The notes below the pieces were generated by a model, which did not search any database, had not been told where the DNA came from, and saw only the letters and a list, made by a program, of their open reading frames with translations. DNA of 64,000 bases, from positions 6,495,080-6,559,079 of the forward strand of contig NC_023758.2 of NCBI RefSeq assembly GCF_000499845.2, written 5' to 3'. How positions within the stretch are numbered: the first letter of the stretch is position 1; every line of letters begins with the position of its first letter. This document shows, piece after piece, positions 11,885 through 23,216 of the stretch. Position numbers and translations under genes: made by a program. The DNA comes from Phaseolus vulgaris (lineage: Eukaryota > Streptophyta > Magnoliopsida > Fabales > Fabaceae).

Positions 11885-12861
11885 TGATGTGATTCCAATA
11901 GCCACATAGAACAAGATTCTTGACACTTTGAGGAATCACCTTGAGCTGGAAAATGTAGAGGCACTTTCTTAGAAGTTGGATCATAGTTCTAAGATCAAGA
12001 ACTCACCAAAACAAGTACCAAATCCCAAACTCATTTGGATGAACCAAATATTGTCAAATTGAATCAACAAAGGAGAAGGAAAAGAACAAACCGAACAGAA
12101 TTGAACTTCAAAACAAAAGAACCGAACAGAATTTAAAAACTAAACAGAAAATAGGTGCTGGAAAATTAAAGGAACCGAAACAAAAACAACTCAAAACTCA
12201 AGGCAATAAGAACAAATTGAAGAAGAAGAAAGGAAGGAGAAGAGAATGCTCATGAAGATGGAGGAATGGTTGGATGATCACGCCACTAGAAGAATGGATG
12301 CTCCTAGATGAGTGTGGAAGCCGCCACTTGAGGAAACCATGGTCCTTCAAGATAAGACTAGAGAAGAAGCTCAAAGCTCTCCAAATGCTCACTCCAATTT
12401 TGAGTATAGTTTCTTTAGATAAAATTCAAATCTGAATTTTACAAAGGAAGCACCTCTATTTATAGCCTAAGGTGCTGAAAAATAGGTGGGAAATTTCAAA
12501 TAAACTCATTTGAAATTCCCACCAAAAACAAGTCACATGGGAGGTGTGACCTTTTTCTACTATGACACCTCCCAAAAACTACACCTACACCTATCTACTA
12601 ATACACCCCCCTAAAGGTCCTATTTAAAACCTAAAAGATGCTATAACAAAAGAGGTTTCTAAGGTTTCCCTCTAAGCACCTTCAACTAAAGACACTACAA
12701 AAAGAGAAAATAAATGTCCTCTTGCTCCCAAGGCTTTGAACATGCTTCTTGTAATCCTTTGAGGTGGACTTTGACCTCCATGGGCATCCTCCATTTGTGC
12801 CTCCACCTCTTCTTGAGCTTGATGAGTGGCCTCCATGTTCTCTTGGGCTTGATCTCCATCA
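11885..12861 (-). repeat. 3' LTR of nested element
   Basis: In the element's own direction this is the downstream LTR. A TATA-like box reads TATAAATAG on the minus strand (complement of 12456-12464). The polypurine tract CGGGGAGTA lies just outside at about 12862-12870 (complement). The last 63 or so codons of the gag-pol frame lie inside this LTR. Confidence 0.95.
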
Positions 12862-15800
12862 TACTCCCCGAGTTGGAGAGAATTCGACCACGAATTCTGG
12901 AGACCTACAGAAAAAGGAGTTAGATCGCTGACATTAAAAGTATGACTACCTAAGAATGTATCAGGCATATCTAACTCATAAGCATTGTCATTAATCCTCT
13001 TGAGGACTTGGAAAGGTCCATCCCCTCGAGGCATTAGTTTGGACTTCCTTTGAGTAGGAAAACGATCCTTCCTCAAGTGAAGCCAAACCCAATCGCCCTC
13101 ATCAAACAACAATGCTTTTCTCCTCTTATTGGCAAGTTCAGCATACTTGCCAACCTTCTTCTCAATTCTCTTCTTGATGTCTTTATGCAAAGTTTTCACA
13201 AAAGAAGCCTTTTCATCCCCATCTTTGCACAAGACATCGTCAAGAAGGGGAATAGGAAGAAGATCAAGAGGTGTTAGGGGATTAAACCCATAGACCACCT
13301 CAAAAGGAGAATGGGAGGTGGTAGAATTTACTACTCGGTTATATGCAAACTCAACATGGGGTAGTAAATTCTCCCACACTCTAGGATTCCCCGAAATAAA
13401 GCATCTCAATAGTTGTCCCAAAGTTCTATTTACCACCTCGGTTTGACCATCGGTTTGTGGGTGGCAAGTGGTAGAAAATAAAAGCTTAGTTCCAAGCTTG
13501 CCCCACAAGGTCTTCCAAAAGTGACTCAAGAACTTAGGATCTCTATCGGACACTATAGACCTAGGAATCCCATGCAAGCGAACCACTTCTTGGAAGAAGA
13601 GGTTTGCAATGTGGCATGCATCATCCACTTTGTGGCAAGGAATAAAGTGAGCCATTTTTGAAAAACGATCCACTACCACAAAAATGGAGTCCTTTCCCTT
13701 TGATGTCTTGGGTAAGCCTAAGATGAAATCCATAGATATATCTACCCAAGGCATTGAAGGGATAGGAAGAGGAGTATAAAGACCATGGGGATGCATTTTA
13801 GATTTAGCTTTGCGGCAAGCTATGCATTTATCACACAAACTATGAACATGTTTATGCATATGAGGCCAAAAGAAATGTTCATGCAACACATCCAAAGTTT
13901 TAGCAACCCCAAAATGTCCCATTAAGCCCCCCTCATGAGCTTCTCTAACAAGAGATAATCTAATAGAGCATTGGGGAACACAAAGACGTTTTCCTTTAAA
14001 AAGAAAGCCATCTTGAATAAAAAAATCTTTGTGTCCTCCCTTAAGACACTCTTGATAGAGGAGAGAAAAATCAAGGTCATCATGATAAAGTTCCTTAATG
14101 TGATCAAAACCAAGATATTGAAAGGTTAAAAGATTTAGCAAGGTGTATCTTCTAGAAAGAGCATCCGCCACAATATTTATTTTGCCTTGCTTGTGTTTGA
14201 TCACATAAGGAAATTGCTCAATGAATTCCACCCACTTAGCATGCCTCTTGTTAAGTTTGTTTTGGCTTTTCAAATATTTAAGAGATTCATGATCACTATG
14301 TATCACAAACTCTTTGGGAAAAAGATAGTGTTGCCAAGTAAACAAAGCCCTAACAAGTGCATATAATTCCTTATCATAGGTGGAATAGTTGAGATGACTT
14401 CCCTTCAATTTCTCACTAAAATAGGCTATGGGGTGGCCCTCTTGAAGGAGAACAGCCCCAATACCTATGCTTGAAGCATCACACTCAATCTCAAATGTCT
14501 TAGTGAAATTAGGAAGGGCCAAGATGGGAGCATTAGTCAATTTTTCTTTCAAAGTATCAAAAGCATTTTGTTGTGCTTCTCCCCAATGAAAGACCACATC
14601 CTTTTTCACTATGTCATTGAGTGGTGCGGCAATGGTACCAAAGTTTGGGACAAATCTTCTATAGAAAGAAGCAAGCCCATGAAAACTTCGGACCTCATTC
14701 AAAGATTTCGGTGTAGGCCACTTTTGAATGGCCACCACCTTGGTTTTGTCCACATGGACCCCTTTACAACTCACAACAAACCCTAGGAATTCTATATGAT
14801 CAAGAGCAAACATACATTTAGCAAGGTTAGCATACAAATGTTCCTTCCTAAGGGTTTCCAAAACTTGCCTAACATGCAACCTATGGTCATTCAAAGATAA
14901 GCTATAAATGAGAATGTCATCAAAGTAAACCACAACAAACTTACCAATGAAAGGTCTAAGAACATGATGCATGAGGCGCATGAAGGTACTTGGTGCATTA
15001 GTTAAACCAAAAGGCATAACTAACCACTCATATAAACCAAAGTTGGTCTTAAAAGCCGTCTTCCATTCATCACCCGGTTTGATACGGATTTGATTGTAGC
15101 CGCTTTTAAGATCAATCTTTGAAAAGATTTTTGAACCATGTAATTCATCCAACAAATCATCTAATCTAGGTATGGGATGCCTATACTTAATGGTTATGTT
15201 ATTTATGGCCCTACAATCCGAACACATTCGCCATGTGCCATCCTTTTTTGGCACTAAGATGATAGGCATAGCACAAGGACTCATGCTATCTTGCACCCAC
15301 CCTTTTTCAATCAAAGCCTCAACTTGTTGGCGAATTTCCTTGGTTTCACTTGGATTGGTCCTATATGCGGGACGATTTGGTAAAGAAGAGCCCGGTATCA
15401 AATCAATTTGGTGCTCAATCCCTCTCAAAGGTGGAAGGCCATTTGGAGGATCTTGAAACACATCTTTGAACTCTTCTACCAAATTTTCCAAGCAATGAGG
15501 ACTATCAACAAGTGTTTCTATGCTAAGAGTTCTAGGGATGGCTAAAAAAAGAGGATGATGAGCCACTATTTCCCTTTCAATGTCACGCCTAGACACAAGG
15601 AGTGTAGGCTTAGAACTCTTATCTTTTTTATCTTTTTTATCTTTTTCACTCTCCCTCTTTTTCTTCATGATAACTTGGTCCTCATGGACTTCTCTTGGAG
15701 AGAGAGATTTTAAAGTAACCTTGTGACCATGGAATTCAAAAGATAATTTGTTGGTAAAGCCATCATGTAAAACTTTTCTATCAAATTGCCAAGGCCTTCC

Positions 15801-17309
15801 CAAAAGAACATGAGTGGCTTCCATGGGCACAACATCACATAATACCTCATCTTTGTATTTTCCAATGGAGAAATGGATGAGGACTTGTTTATTAACAATT
15901 ATTTCTCCTACTTCACTAAGCCATTGTAATTTGTAGGGCTTTGTATGAGAGATAGTAGGCAATCCAAGCTTATCTACTACTCTTGTACTAGCCACATTTG
16001 CACAACTACCCCCATCCACTATCAAGGAACAAATGTTGTTTTGAATAAGACATCTTGTATGGAAAATATTTTCCCTTTGACTTTCATCAAAAGGTTGTGA
16101 AACTTGTCCAAGAAGTCTTCTCACAACTAACAAGTCCCCTTCAAGTGGACATTCACTCTCTTCCTCACTAGATGCATGAGAATGCAATGAATGCTTTGAA
16201 GAATCCGAATCATGCTCACTAACTACAATGCCCTCATGTATGTACATACTTCGTTTTGAAGGACAATTTGCAGCAATATGACCATAACCCATACATTTAA
16301 AGCATTTAGTGTTAGATGTTCTAGTGGGAGACTTAGGTCTAGATGTTGATGGCTTAGATTCCTTGGGTTTGAAAGAAGAATCTTTGGAAGGATGTTTTGA
16401 AAAAGAAGTTTTGTTTCTCCAAGACTTGGAGTAGTATCCATTATTGGAAGCATTTTTAAAAGAGTTTTTCTTAGCAAGTTGGGCTTCCACCTTCATTGCA
16501 AGATGAACTAAAGAGCCCAATGATGAATACTCTTGTAACTCAACAATGTCTTGGATATCCTTCCTAAGACCACTCACAAACCTAGCAACCATGGCTTCTT
16601 CACTTTCTTCTAATTCAATTTTAAGCACAAGCGTCTCAAGCTCCTTATAATATTCATCCACATTTAGCGTGCCTTGTTGAAACCGTTGGAGTCTCAACAT
16701 GAGGTCTTTCCTAAAATGTGGGGGCACAAACCTAGCGCGCATATGATCCTTTAAAGAGTTCCAAGAGTCCACGGGAGGACCCTTGTGATAGATAATGTCC
16801 TTTACAATCCCATGCCACCATTTCATGGCATAATCACTAAACTCTAGGGTGGCTAGCTTGAGCTTATGCTCATCTTGGATCTCATGGATCTCAAAAATTT
16901 GTTCACACTTAGCCTCCCAATCTAAATACACATTTGGATCACTAGAACCATTAAAACAAGGTAGTTTGACCGAAGGAAGCTTGGACTTTGCATCATGGTA
17001 GAAGCCATTGCCGTAGTGAATTCTTTCCCCTTGGTGATGATGTCTTTGTCCATGGACTTGGGGTGGAGGTCTCCTTCTCCTATGCTCATCTTCACGGCCA
17101 ACATCATTTGAAGAAGCTCTTGAAGATGGTCTATGAGAATGATGTCCATCATGGATAGAAGGAGATGGTCTAGTTTGTTTGACCTCCATCTTTTGCAATT
17201 TCTCTTCCAACCTTCTAATTGTTCTTTGAGCTTCATGTAATTCACCAAGAATTGAAGCTTTGGAAGGAGAATTCTGCTTGGAGGATGCATCACTTGAAGA
17301 TCCAGCCAT
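12672..17309 (-). CDS. gag-pol polyprotein of nested Ty3/gypsy element
   Basis: A single open frame of 1545 aa starts at [10 protein letters not shown] and covers all retroelement functions. The coiled-coil N-terminus is about residues 20-50. The gag domain is about 110-270. The zinc knuckle [14 protein letters not shown] is near 336. The protease core [13 protein letters not shown] is near 431, with DGG where DSG is usual. Reverse transcriptase has its YFDDILIYS active site near 796, and RNase H begins IECDASSIG near 940. Integrase has its HHCC zinc site near 1125-1165 and core residues in MDFILGLP (near 1194) and SDRDPKF (near 1253), with a GPFQVLKRI block near 1430. The tail ends [13 protein letters not shown]. 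No stop or frameshift is seen, so the protein may be functional. The last 63 or so residues are encoded inside the 3' LTR. Confidence 0.95.
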   Translation of the reverse strand: MAGSSSDASSKQNSPSKASILGELHEAQRTIRRLEEKLQKMEVKQTRPSPSIHDGHHSHRPSSRASSNDVGREDEHRRRRPPPQVHGQRHHHQGERIHYGNGFYHDAKSKLPSVKLPCFNGSSDPNVYLDWEAKCEQIFEIHEIQDEHKLKLATLEFSDYAMKWWHGIVKDIIYHKGPPVDSWNSLKDHMRARFVPPHFRKDLMLRLQRFQQGTLNVDEYYKELETLVLKIELEESEEAMVARFVSGLRKDIQDIVELQEYSSLGSLVHLAMKVEAQLAKKNSFKNASNNGYYSKSWRNKTSFSKHPSKDSSFKPKESKPSTSRPKSPTRTSNTKCFKCMGYGHIAANCPSKRSMYIHEGIVVSEHDSDSSKHSLHSHASSEEESECPLEGDLLVVRRLLGQVSQPFDESQRENIFHTRCLIQNNICSLIVDGGSCANVASTRVVDKLGLPTISHTKPYKLQWLSEVGEIIVNKQVLIHFSIGKYKDEVLCDVVPMEATHVLLGRPWQFDRKVLHDGFTNKLSFEFHGHKVTLKSLSPREVHEDQVIMKKKRESEKDKKDKKDKSSKPTLLVSRRDIEREIVAHHPLFLAIPRTLSIETLVDSPHCLENLVEEFKDVFQDPPNGLPPLRGIEHQIDLIPGSSLPNRPAYRTNPSETKEIRQQVEALIEKGWVQDSMSPCAMPIILVPKKDGTWRMCSDCRAINNITIKYRHPIPRLDDLLDELHGSKIFSKIDLKSGYNQIRIKPGDEWKTAFKTNFGLYEWLVMPFGLTNAPSTFMRLMHHVLRPFIGKFVVVYFDDILIYSLSLNDHRLHVRQVLETLRKEHLYANLAKCMFALDHIEFLGFVVSCKGVHVDKTKVVAIQKWPTPKSLNEVRSFHGLASFYRRFVPNFGTIAAPLNDIVKKDVVFHWGEAQQNAFDTLKEKLTNAPILALPNFTKTFEIECDASSIGIGAVLLQEGHPIAYFSEKLKGSHLNYSTYDKELYALVRALFTWQHYLFPKEFVIHSDHESLKYLKSQNKLNKRHAKWVEFIEQFPYVIKHKQGKINIVADALSRRYTLLNLLTFQYLGFDHIKELYHDDLDFSLLYQECLKGGHKDFFIQDGFLFKGKRLCVPQCSIRLSLVREAHEGGLMGHFGVAKTLDVLHEHFFWPHMHKHVHSLCDKCIACRKAKSKMHPHGLYTPLPIPSMPWVDISMDFILGLPKTSKGKDSIFVVVDRFSKMAHFIPCHKVDDACHIANLFFQEVVRLHGIPRSIVSDRDPKFLSHFWKTLWGKLGTKLLFSTTCHPQTDGQTEVVNRTLGQLLRCFISGNPRVWENLLPHVEFAYNRVVNSTTSHSPFEVVYGFNPLTPLDLLPIPLLDDVLCKDGDEKASFVKTLHKDIKKRIEKKVGKYAELANKRRKALLFDEGDWVWLHLRKDRFPTQRKSKLMPRGDGPFQVLKRINDNAYELDMPDTFLGSHTFNVSDLTPFSVGLQNSWSNSLQLGEYDGDQAQENMEATHQAQEEVEAQMEDAHGGQSPPQRITRSMFKALGARGHLFSLFVVSLVEGA

Positions 17310-18651
17310 TTGTAATTAAAAAACAGCAAACACACAAAACAGCAAACAAGTTAAAAATTAGCAAAAACAGTGAGCTTTCCAATTGAAACTGCCGAAGTGA
17401 ATTTAAGGCTGAAAAGATATCACTCTCAAAGAAATAATGTTCTTGCACCAATCTGATCTTGAGGCCTTGGAATCCTCAAATGAAATATGTCAAAGCAAGC
17501 ACACCAATCTTAAGAGCAAACCACCACAAAACCAATGAAACAATAAAGACAAACAAGAAAAGGTATAAGCAAGGAAAGGTAATTGCAAAAGGAAAACTAT
17601 GTGTAAGACAAACTCAAAGAGTAAGAATGAAAGACAATCAAGAAAATAAAGAACTCAATGAGAAAAGTAGGCACACAAAAGAATACCTAAGGAAAAGCAC
17701 TAGAGTAGATGAAGAAAACAAAAAAAATTTAGCTACTGGAAATTTTTTTTTAATGCAAACTGTGTTTGATATTCACTGATTTAACTGGAACGTTGTAGAG
17801 CGAACTGGATTATGAAATTTATACCACAGAAACTTCAAGATGTTAACTCAAAAATGGCACTGGAATCAATTAAAAACAGTAAGCCAATTGAGAGAAATAA
17901 ATTTTTTAAAATCACTGCCAGATTACCGTATTTTTTTCGGCAGGAATGTACACTTTTTTTATTTTATTTATCATTTTTTGTGTACTTCATATTTTTGAAT
18001 GATTCTTTTTTCTATTCTTTTCTAACACTTTCAATATCTCAAATCCAGAATTTCAGAATTTTACAGTACGTAAATCAATTGCAATAAGGAAAAACAGTAA
18101 GCACTTTTTCAGAAACAGAGGAATCCTAATAGGAATAAAAAAACAGGATGATGAACTAGCAAAGACATAATAGAAAATGATGTATTGGAACTTGTATAGG
18201 TCTAGAATACAAGTATGAACTCAATGCTAAAAAGAAAATGCTCAAAGGATCAACATCAATTCAGAAAAATATATGACACCAAAGCAAGAAACAATCAAAA
18301 CAATAAAAGTACTACTAGAAGTAATGACATATATGGAATAACATGACTAAGACAAAACTTAACAAGATTCAAAAATTAAAAGACACAACACAAATTGTAA
18401 CAAGTGGAAGGAAGCTTAAGGTAAACTCTAGGAAGGATAATGCCATTCCAAAAGAGCAACCATACTCATAAGAATTATGAGTGCCATAAACCTTTCCACA
18501 AACACTTGGAGCAAAAGAAAAACAGCAAGAATACTCAATTAAAATTCTAAAACAGAAACTTAAATTGCAAGAAATTAAAAAGAGCTCTTGAAATAAAGTG
18601 CACACAACTCAACAATTAAACAAGAATGAACCTAAGACTCATGATACCACA
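17310..18651 (-). other. Leader region of nested element
   Basis: About 1.34 kb lies between the 5' LTR and the gag start, A-rich on the plus strand. The open frames in it carry no recognisable domain. Such a leader usually holds the packaging signal. Confidence 0.6.
18638..18649 (-). promoter_or_regulatory. Primer-binding site (initiator Met tRNA type)
   Basis: Two bases after the end of the 5' LTR, the minus strand reads TGGTATCATGAG. This matches the first eight bases of the usual TGGTATCAGAGC complement of the initiator Met tRNA 3' end. It confirms the orientation of the element and the LTR boundary. Confidence 0.85.
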
Positions 18652-19628
18652 TGATGTGATTCCAATAGCCACATAGAACAAGATTCTTGACACTTTGAGG
18701 AATCACCTTGAGCTGGAAAATGTAGAGGCACTTTCTTAGAAGTTGGATCATAGTTCTAAGATCAAGAACTCACCAAAACAAGTACCAAATCCCAAACTCA
18801 TTTGGATGAACCAAATATTGTCAAATTGAATCAACAAAGGAGAAGGAAAAGAACAAACCGAACAGAATTGAACTTCAAAACAAAAGAACCGAACAGAATT
18901 TAAAAACTAAACAGAAAATAGGTGCTGGAAAATTAAAGGAACCGAAACAAAAACAACTCAAAACTCAAGGCAATAAGAACAAATTGAAGAAGAAGAAAGG
19001 AAGGAGAAGAGAATGCTCATGAAGATGGAGGAATGGTTGGATGATCACGCCACTAGAAGAATGGATGCTCCTAGATGAGTGTGGAAGCCGCCACTTGAGG
19101 AAACCATGGTCCTTCAAGATAAGACTAGAGAAGAAGCTCAAAGCTCTCCAAATGCTCACTCCAATTTTGAGTATAGTTTCTTTAGATAAAATTCAAATCT
19201 GAATTTTACAAAGGAAGCACCTCTATTTATAGCCTAAGGTGCTGAAAAATAGGTGGGAAATTTCAAATAAACTCATTTGAAATTCCCACCAAAAACAAGT
19301 CACATGGGAGGTGTGACCTTTTTCTACTATGACACCTCCCAAAAACTACACCTACACCTATCTACTAATACACCCCCCTAAAGGTCCTATTTAAAACCTA
19401 AAAGATGCTATAACAAAAGAGGTTTCTAAGGTTTCCCTCTAAGCACCTTCAACTAAAGACACTACAAAAAGAGAAAATAAATGTCCTCTTGCTCCCAAGG
19501 CTTTGAACATGCTTCTTGTAATCCTTTGAGGTGGACTTTGACCTCCATGGGCATCCTCCATTTGTGCCTCCACCTCTTCTTGAGCTTGATGAGTGGCCTC
19601 CATGTTCTCTTGGGCTTGATCTCCATCA
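18652..19628 (-). repeat. 5' LTR of nested element
   Basis: Same 977-bp sequence as 11885-12861, offset 6767 bp. Its TATA-like box is the complement of 19223-19231. It is followed on the element strand by the primer-binding site. The ORF tail is present here too, as a 70-codon open frame that is a by-product of the duplication. Confidence 0.95.
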
Positions 19629-19633
19629 ACATA

Positions 19634-22600
19634 CCACCAGTGTGTGTTCAAAGGGGGCTACAGAGAAAAGATGTTATACATGCCAGAAGGTGGGACATGT
19701 TGCTAGAGATTGTCCTAACAGAAATAGGATAACTCCATCAGGCGGTTCTCAATAGTTTAGGAGTGAAGGCAGTAGACCTCAGGCAACAGGGAGAGTTTTT
19801 GCTATGTCAGGAGCTGAAGCATCTCAGTCAGGTAACTTGGTACAAGGTCTATGTTATATAGCTGGTAGATGTGTGAAAGTTTTGTTTGATTCAGGAGTGA
19901 CACATTCTTTTGTATCAAGTTTGTGTGTAGATGAGTTGGGTCTTTTAGTGAAAGAGTTGTCGTTTGAACTGCTGGTCTCTACACCTGCATCAGGAAAAGT
20001 ATTGACCTCTACAGTTTGCTTAGAATGTCCAGTAATAGTAGAGGGACGCAAGTTCAAAATAAATTTGATTTGTCTACCTCTTCAGGATCTGGATGTTATT
20101 CTAGGAATGGATTGGCTATCTGCCAATCACATTCTCATAGATTGTAGTCAACAGAAAATAGTATTTTCAGATTCCAATGATTCATATGTGATGTCTGCTC
20201 AGAATGTGTGGTCAGAATTGAAAGAAGGATCAAGGTGCTTTGTAATATTAACTCAGATGGGAGTTAAGAATGATAAAGAAATAAGTAGTATACATGTGGT
20301 GAAGGATTTCATGGATGTATTTCCAGAAGAAATACCTGGATTACCTCCAAAGTAGAATTCTCTATTGATTTGGTACCTGGAGCTGGACCAGTGTCAATGG
20401 GACCTTACAGAACGGCTCCAGCTGAATTAATTGAACTAAAAAAGCAAGTTGAAGACTTATTGGAGAAACAATTCATCAGGCTCAGTGTATCTCCATGGGG
20501 GGCTCCGGTACTTCTAGTTAAAAAGAAGGATGGAGGGTCTCGGTTGTGTTTGGATTACCGGCAGTTGAATAAGTTGACCATCAAGAACAAGTATCCTCTG
20601 CCCAGAATTGATGATTTGATGGATCAGTTACATGGAGCCTCAGTGTTCTCAAAGATTGATCTGAGATCTGGATACCATCAGATTTTAGTAAAAGCTGAAG
20701 ATGTTCAGAAGACAGCTTTTAGGTCTCGTTATGAACACTATGAGTATGTGGTGATGTCGTTTGGAGTAACAAATGCTCCAGCTCTTTTCATGGATTACAT
20801 GAATAGAATTTTCCGTCCTTTCTTGGATAAGTTTGTTGTAGTATTTATAGACGACATACTTATTTATTCAAGGACCGAGGAAGAGCATGAAGAACATCCG
20901 AAGATAGTGTTGGAATTTTGAGGGAAAAACAATTATATGTTAAGTTCTCTAAGTGTGAGTTTTGGCTGGAGGAAGTCAATTTCTTAGGGCATGTAATATC
21001 AGCTCAGGGGATCTCAGTGGATCCAGCCAAGGTGGAGGCAGTACTTCAGTGGGAACACCCTAAGACAGTCACTGAGATAAGAAGTTTTGTGGGTCTAGCT
21101 GGCTACTATTGGAGGTTCATTGAAGATTTTTCTAGAGTAGTAGCTCCTTTGACACAGTTAACTCGCAAAGATCAACCTTTTGCTTGGACTGACAGATGTG
21201 AGCAGAGTTTCATAGAGCTGAAGAAAAGGTTAACTAGTGCTCCGGTGTTAGTGATTCCTGATACAGGAAAACCTTTTGAGGTTTACTGTGATGCTTCCTA
21301 TCAGGGTTTGGGTTGTGTCTTGATGCAAGAGAAAAGAGCAGTTGCATATGCTTCAAGGCAACTCAAAGTTCATGAGAGAAACTATCCTACTCATGACTTA
21401 GAGTTGGCAGCCGTAGTGTTTGCTTTGAAGATTTGGAGGCATTATTTGTATGGAGCTCAATTTCAGGTGTTCAGTGACCATAAAAGTTTAAAATATTTGT
21501 TTGATAAAAAAGAGTTGAATATGAGACAAAGAAGATGGATGGAATTTTTGAAGGATTATGATTTTCAACTGATGTATCATCCAGGGAAGGCTAATGTAGT
21601 TGCAGATGCTTTGAGTAGAAAGTCAGTACAAGTGTCAGCTATGATGATTGAAGAGCATAAGTTGATTGAGCAGTTCAGGGATTTAAATTTGGGAGTGAAA
21701 TTCCATGTTAATCATATTAGTTGTAGTAAGTTAACTATAACTAATGATTTCCTTGGAATAATAAAGGAAAAGTAGTTAGAGGATCCTAGTCTGAAGCGTA
21801 TTGTGGAGTTACAAGGTACAAATCAAGTTAAGGACTTTGTGATGGGAAAAGATGAGATCCTGAGATTTAATGGCAGGATTTGCATACCTGAAAATGAAGA
21901 GCTGAAGAGAATGATCCTAGAAGAGGGTCATAAGAGTCATCTTAGTCTACATCCCGGTATGAATAAGATGTACCAAGATTTGAAGGAGTCCTTTTGGTGG
22001 TCAGGCATGAAGAAAGAAATAGCTCAGTATGTTGGTACTTGCTTGACATGTCAGAAGGCAAAAGTAGAACATCAGAGACCTGGTGGTTTGTTAGAGCAGT
22101 TGGATATTCCTGAGTGGAAATGGGATAGCATTGCTATGGATTTTGTTACTCATTTATCAAGATCAGTAAGAGGTCATGATGCAGTCCGGGTAATAGTTGA
22201 TCGACTGACAAAGAGTGTTCATTTTCTTCCAGTTAATTTAAGGATATTTATGGCCAAGTTGGCACAGTTGTACATCAGAGAGATTGTGAGATTGCATGGA
22301 GTGCCTTTCAGTATTGTTTCAGATAGAGATCTCAAGTTTACTTCACGGTTTTGGAAAACTTTGCAAGACTCTTTGGGAACTAGGTTGAGAATGAGCTCTG
22401 CATATCATCCTCAAACAGATGGACAGTCTGAGAGAACGATCCAGTCTTTAGAAGATCTGTTAAGGACATGTATTTTGGATCATCTGGGAAGTTGGGATGA
22501 GATGTTACCTCTAGTGGAGTTCACTTATAATAATAGTTATCATGCTAGTATTGGGATGGCACCATATGAAGCTCTATATGGGAGGAAGTGCAAAACTCCT

Positions 22601-23216
22601 TTATGTTGGTATAAGGATGGTGAAACAGTTTTGGTTGGGCCAGAGTTAATTCAACAGACCACTGAGAAAGTGAAGCAGATACAAGACAAAATGAAAGCTT
22701 CTCAAAGTAGGCAGAAATCTTATGCAGATAAGAGGAGAAAACCTTTGGAGTTTGTAGCTGGAGACCATGTATTCATGAGAGTGACACCAACCAAGGGTGT
22801 AGGACGAGCTATCAGATCAAGGAAGTTATCTCCTAAGTTTATTGGACCATATCAAATCTTAAGGAAGATAGGTCCAGTGGCTTATGAGATTGTTCTACCT
22901 CCTCATTTAGCAAACCTGCACAATATCTTTCATGTATCACAGCTAAGAAAGTATATTTCAGACCCTAATCACATATTGGAAGTGGATAATGTGCAAATCA
23001 AGGATAACTTGTCTTTTGAAGCAAAACCATTTAGGATTGAAGATCAACAGAGTAAACAGCTCAGGGGCAAGACCATCAGTATGGTGAAAGTGGTATGGGA
23101 TGATAGATCTGGTGATTCCACTTGGGAATTAGAAGAAACCATTAGGGAAACCTATCCCTATCTCTTTTCTGGTAAGTCAATTTTCGGGGACGAAAATTTT
23201 TTCTTGTTGGGGAGAA
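19634..23216 (+). pseudogene. Tekay-like gag end and pol with chromodomain
   Basis: After the nested insertion the host element resumes. It carries the zinc knuckle CYTCQKVGHVARDC (about 19677), protease with LFDSGVTHSF (about 19884), and reverse transcriptase with FIDDILIYS (about 20845). RNase H follows with [11 protein letters not shown] (about 21282), then integrase with the HHCC site (HKSHLSLHPG, CLTCQKAK, about 21928-22060) and core pieces AMDFVTHL and SDRDLKFTSRFW (about 22137-22355). The GPYQILRKIG block (about 22840) and a chromodomain-like tail (about 23020-23165, KVVWDDRSGDSTWE) complete it. Frameshift or stop positions near 20355, 20920 and 21773 inactivate it. The chromodomain would normally steer integration to heterochromatin. 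Confidence 0.9.

Larger units (their letters stand above)
11885..19628 (-). mobile_element. Complete nested Ty3/gypsy retrotransposon, recently inserted
   Basis: The 7744-bp element lies on the minus strand. Both LTRs (11885-12861 and 18652-19628) are 977 bp, begin TGATG and end CATCA, and I saw no difference between them on reading. A perfect 5-bp target duplication, ACATA, flanks it (11880-11884 and 19629-19633). Inside are a primer-binding site, a leader of about 1.3 kb, and one uninterrupted gag-pol frame of 1545 codons. The intact frame and matching LTRs point to very recent movement. The family may be CRM-related, because its frame ends inside the LTR and I see no canonical chromodomain; that placement is tentative. 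Confidence 0.95.

Noticed and set aside
19439..19651. 70-codon minus-strand frame identical to the end of the gag-pol protein
   Set aside because: It is the copy of the pol tail inside the 5' LTR, not a separate gene.
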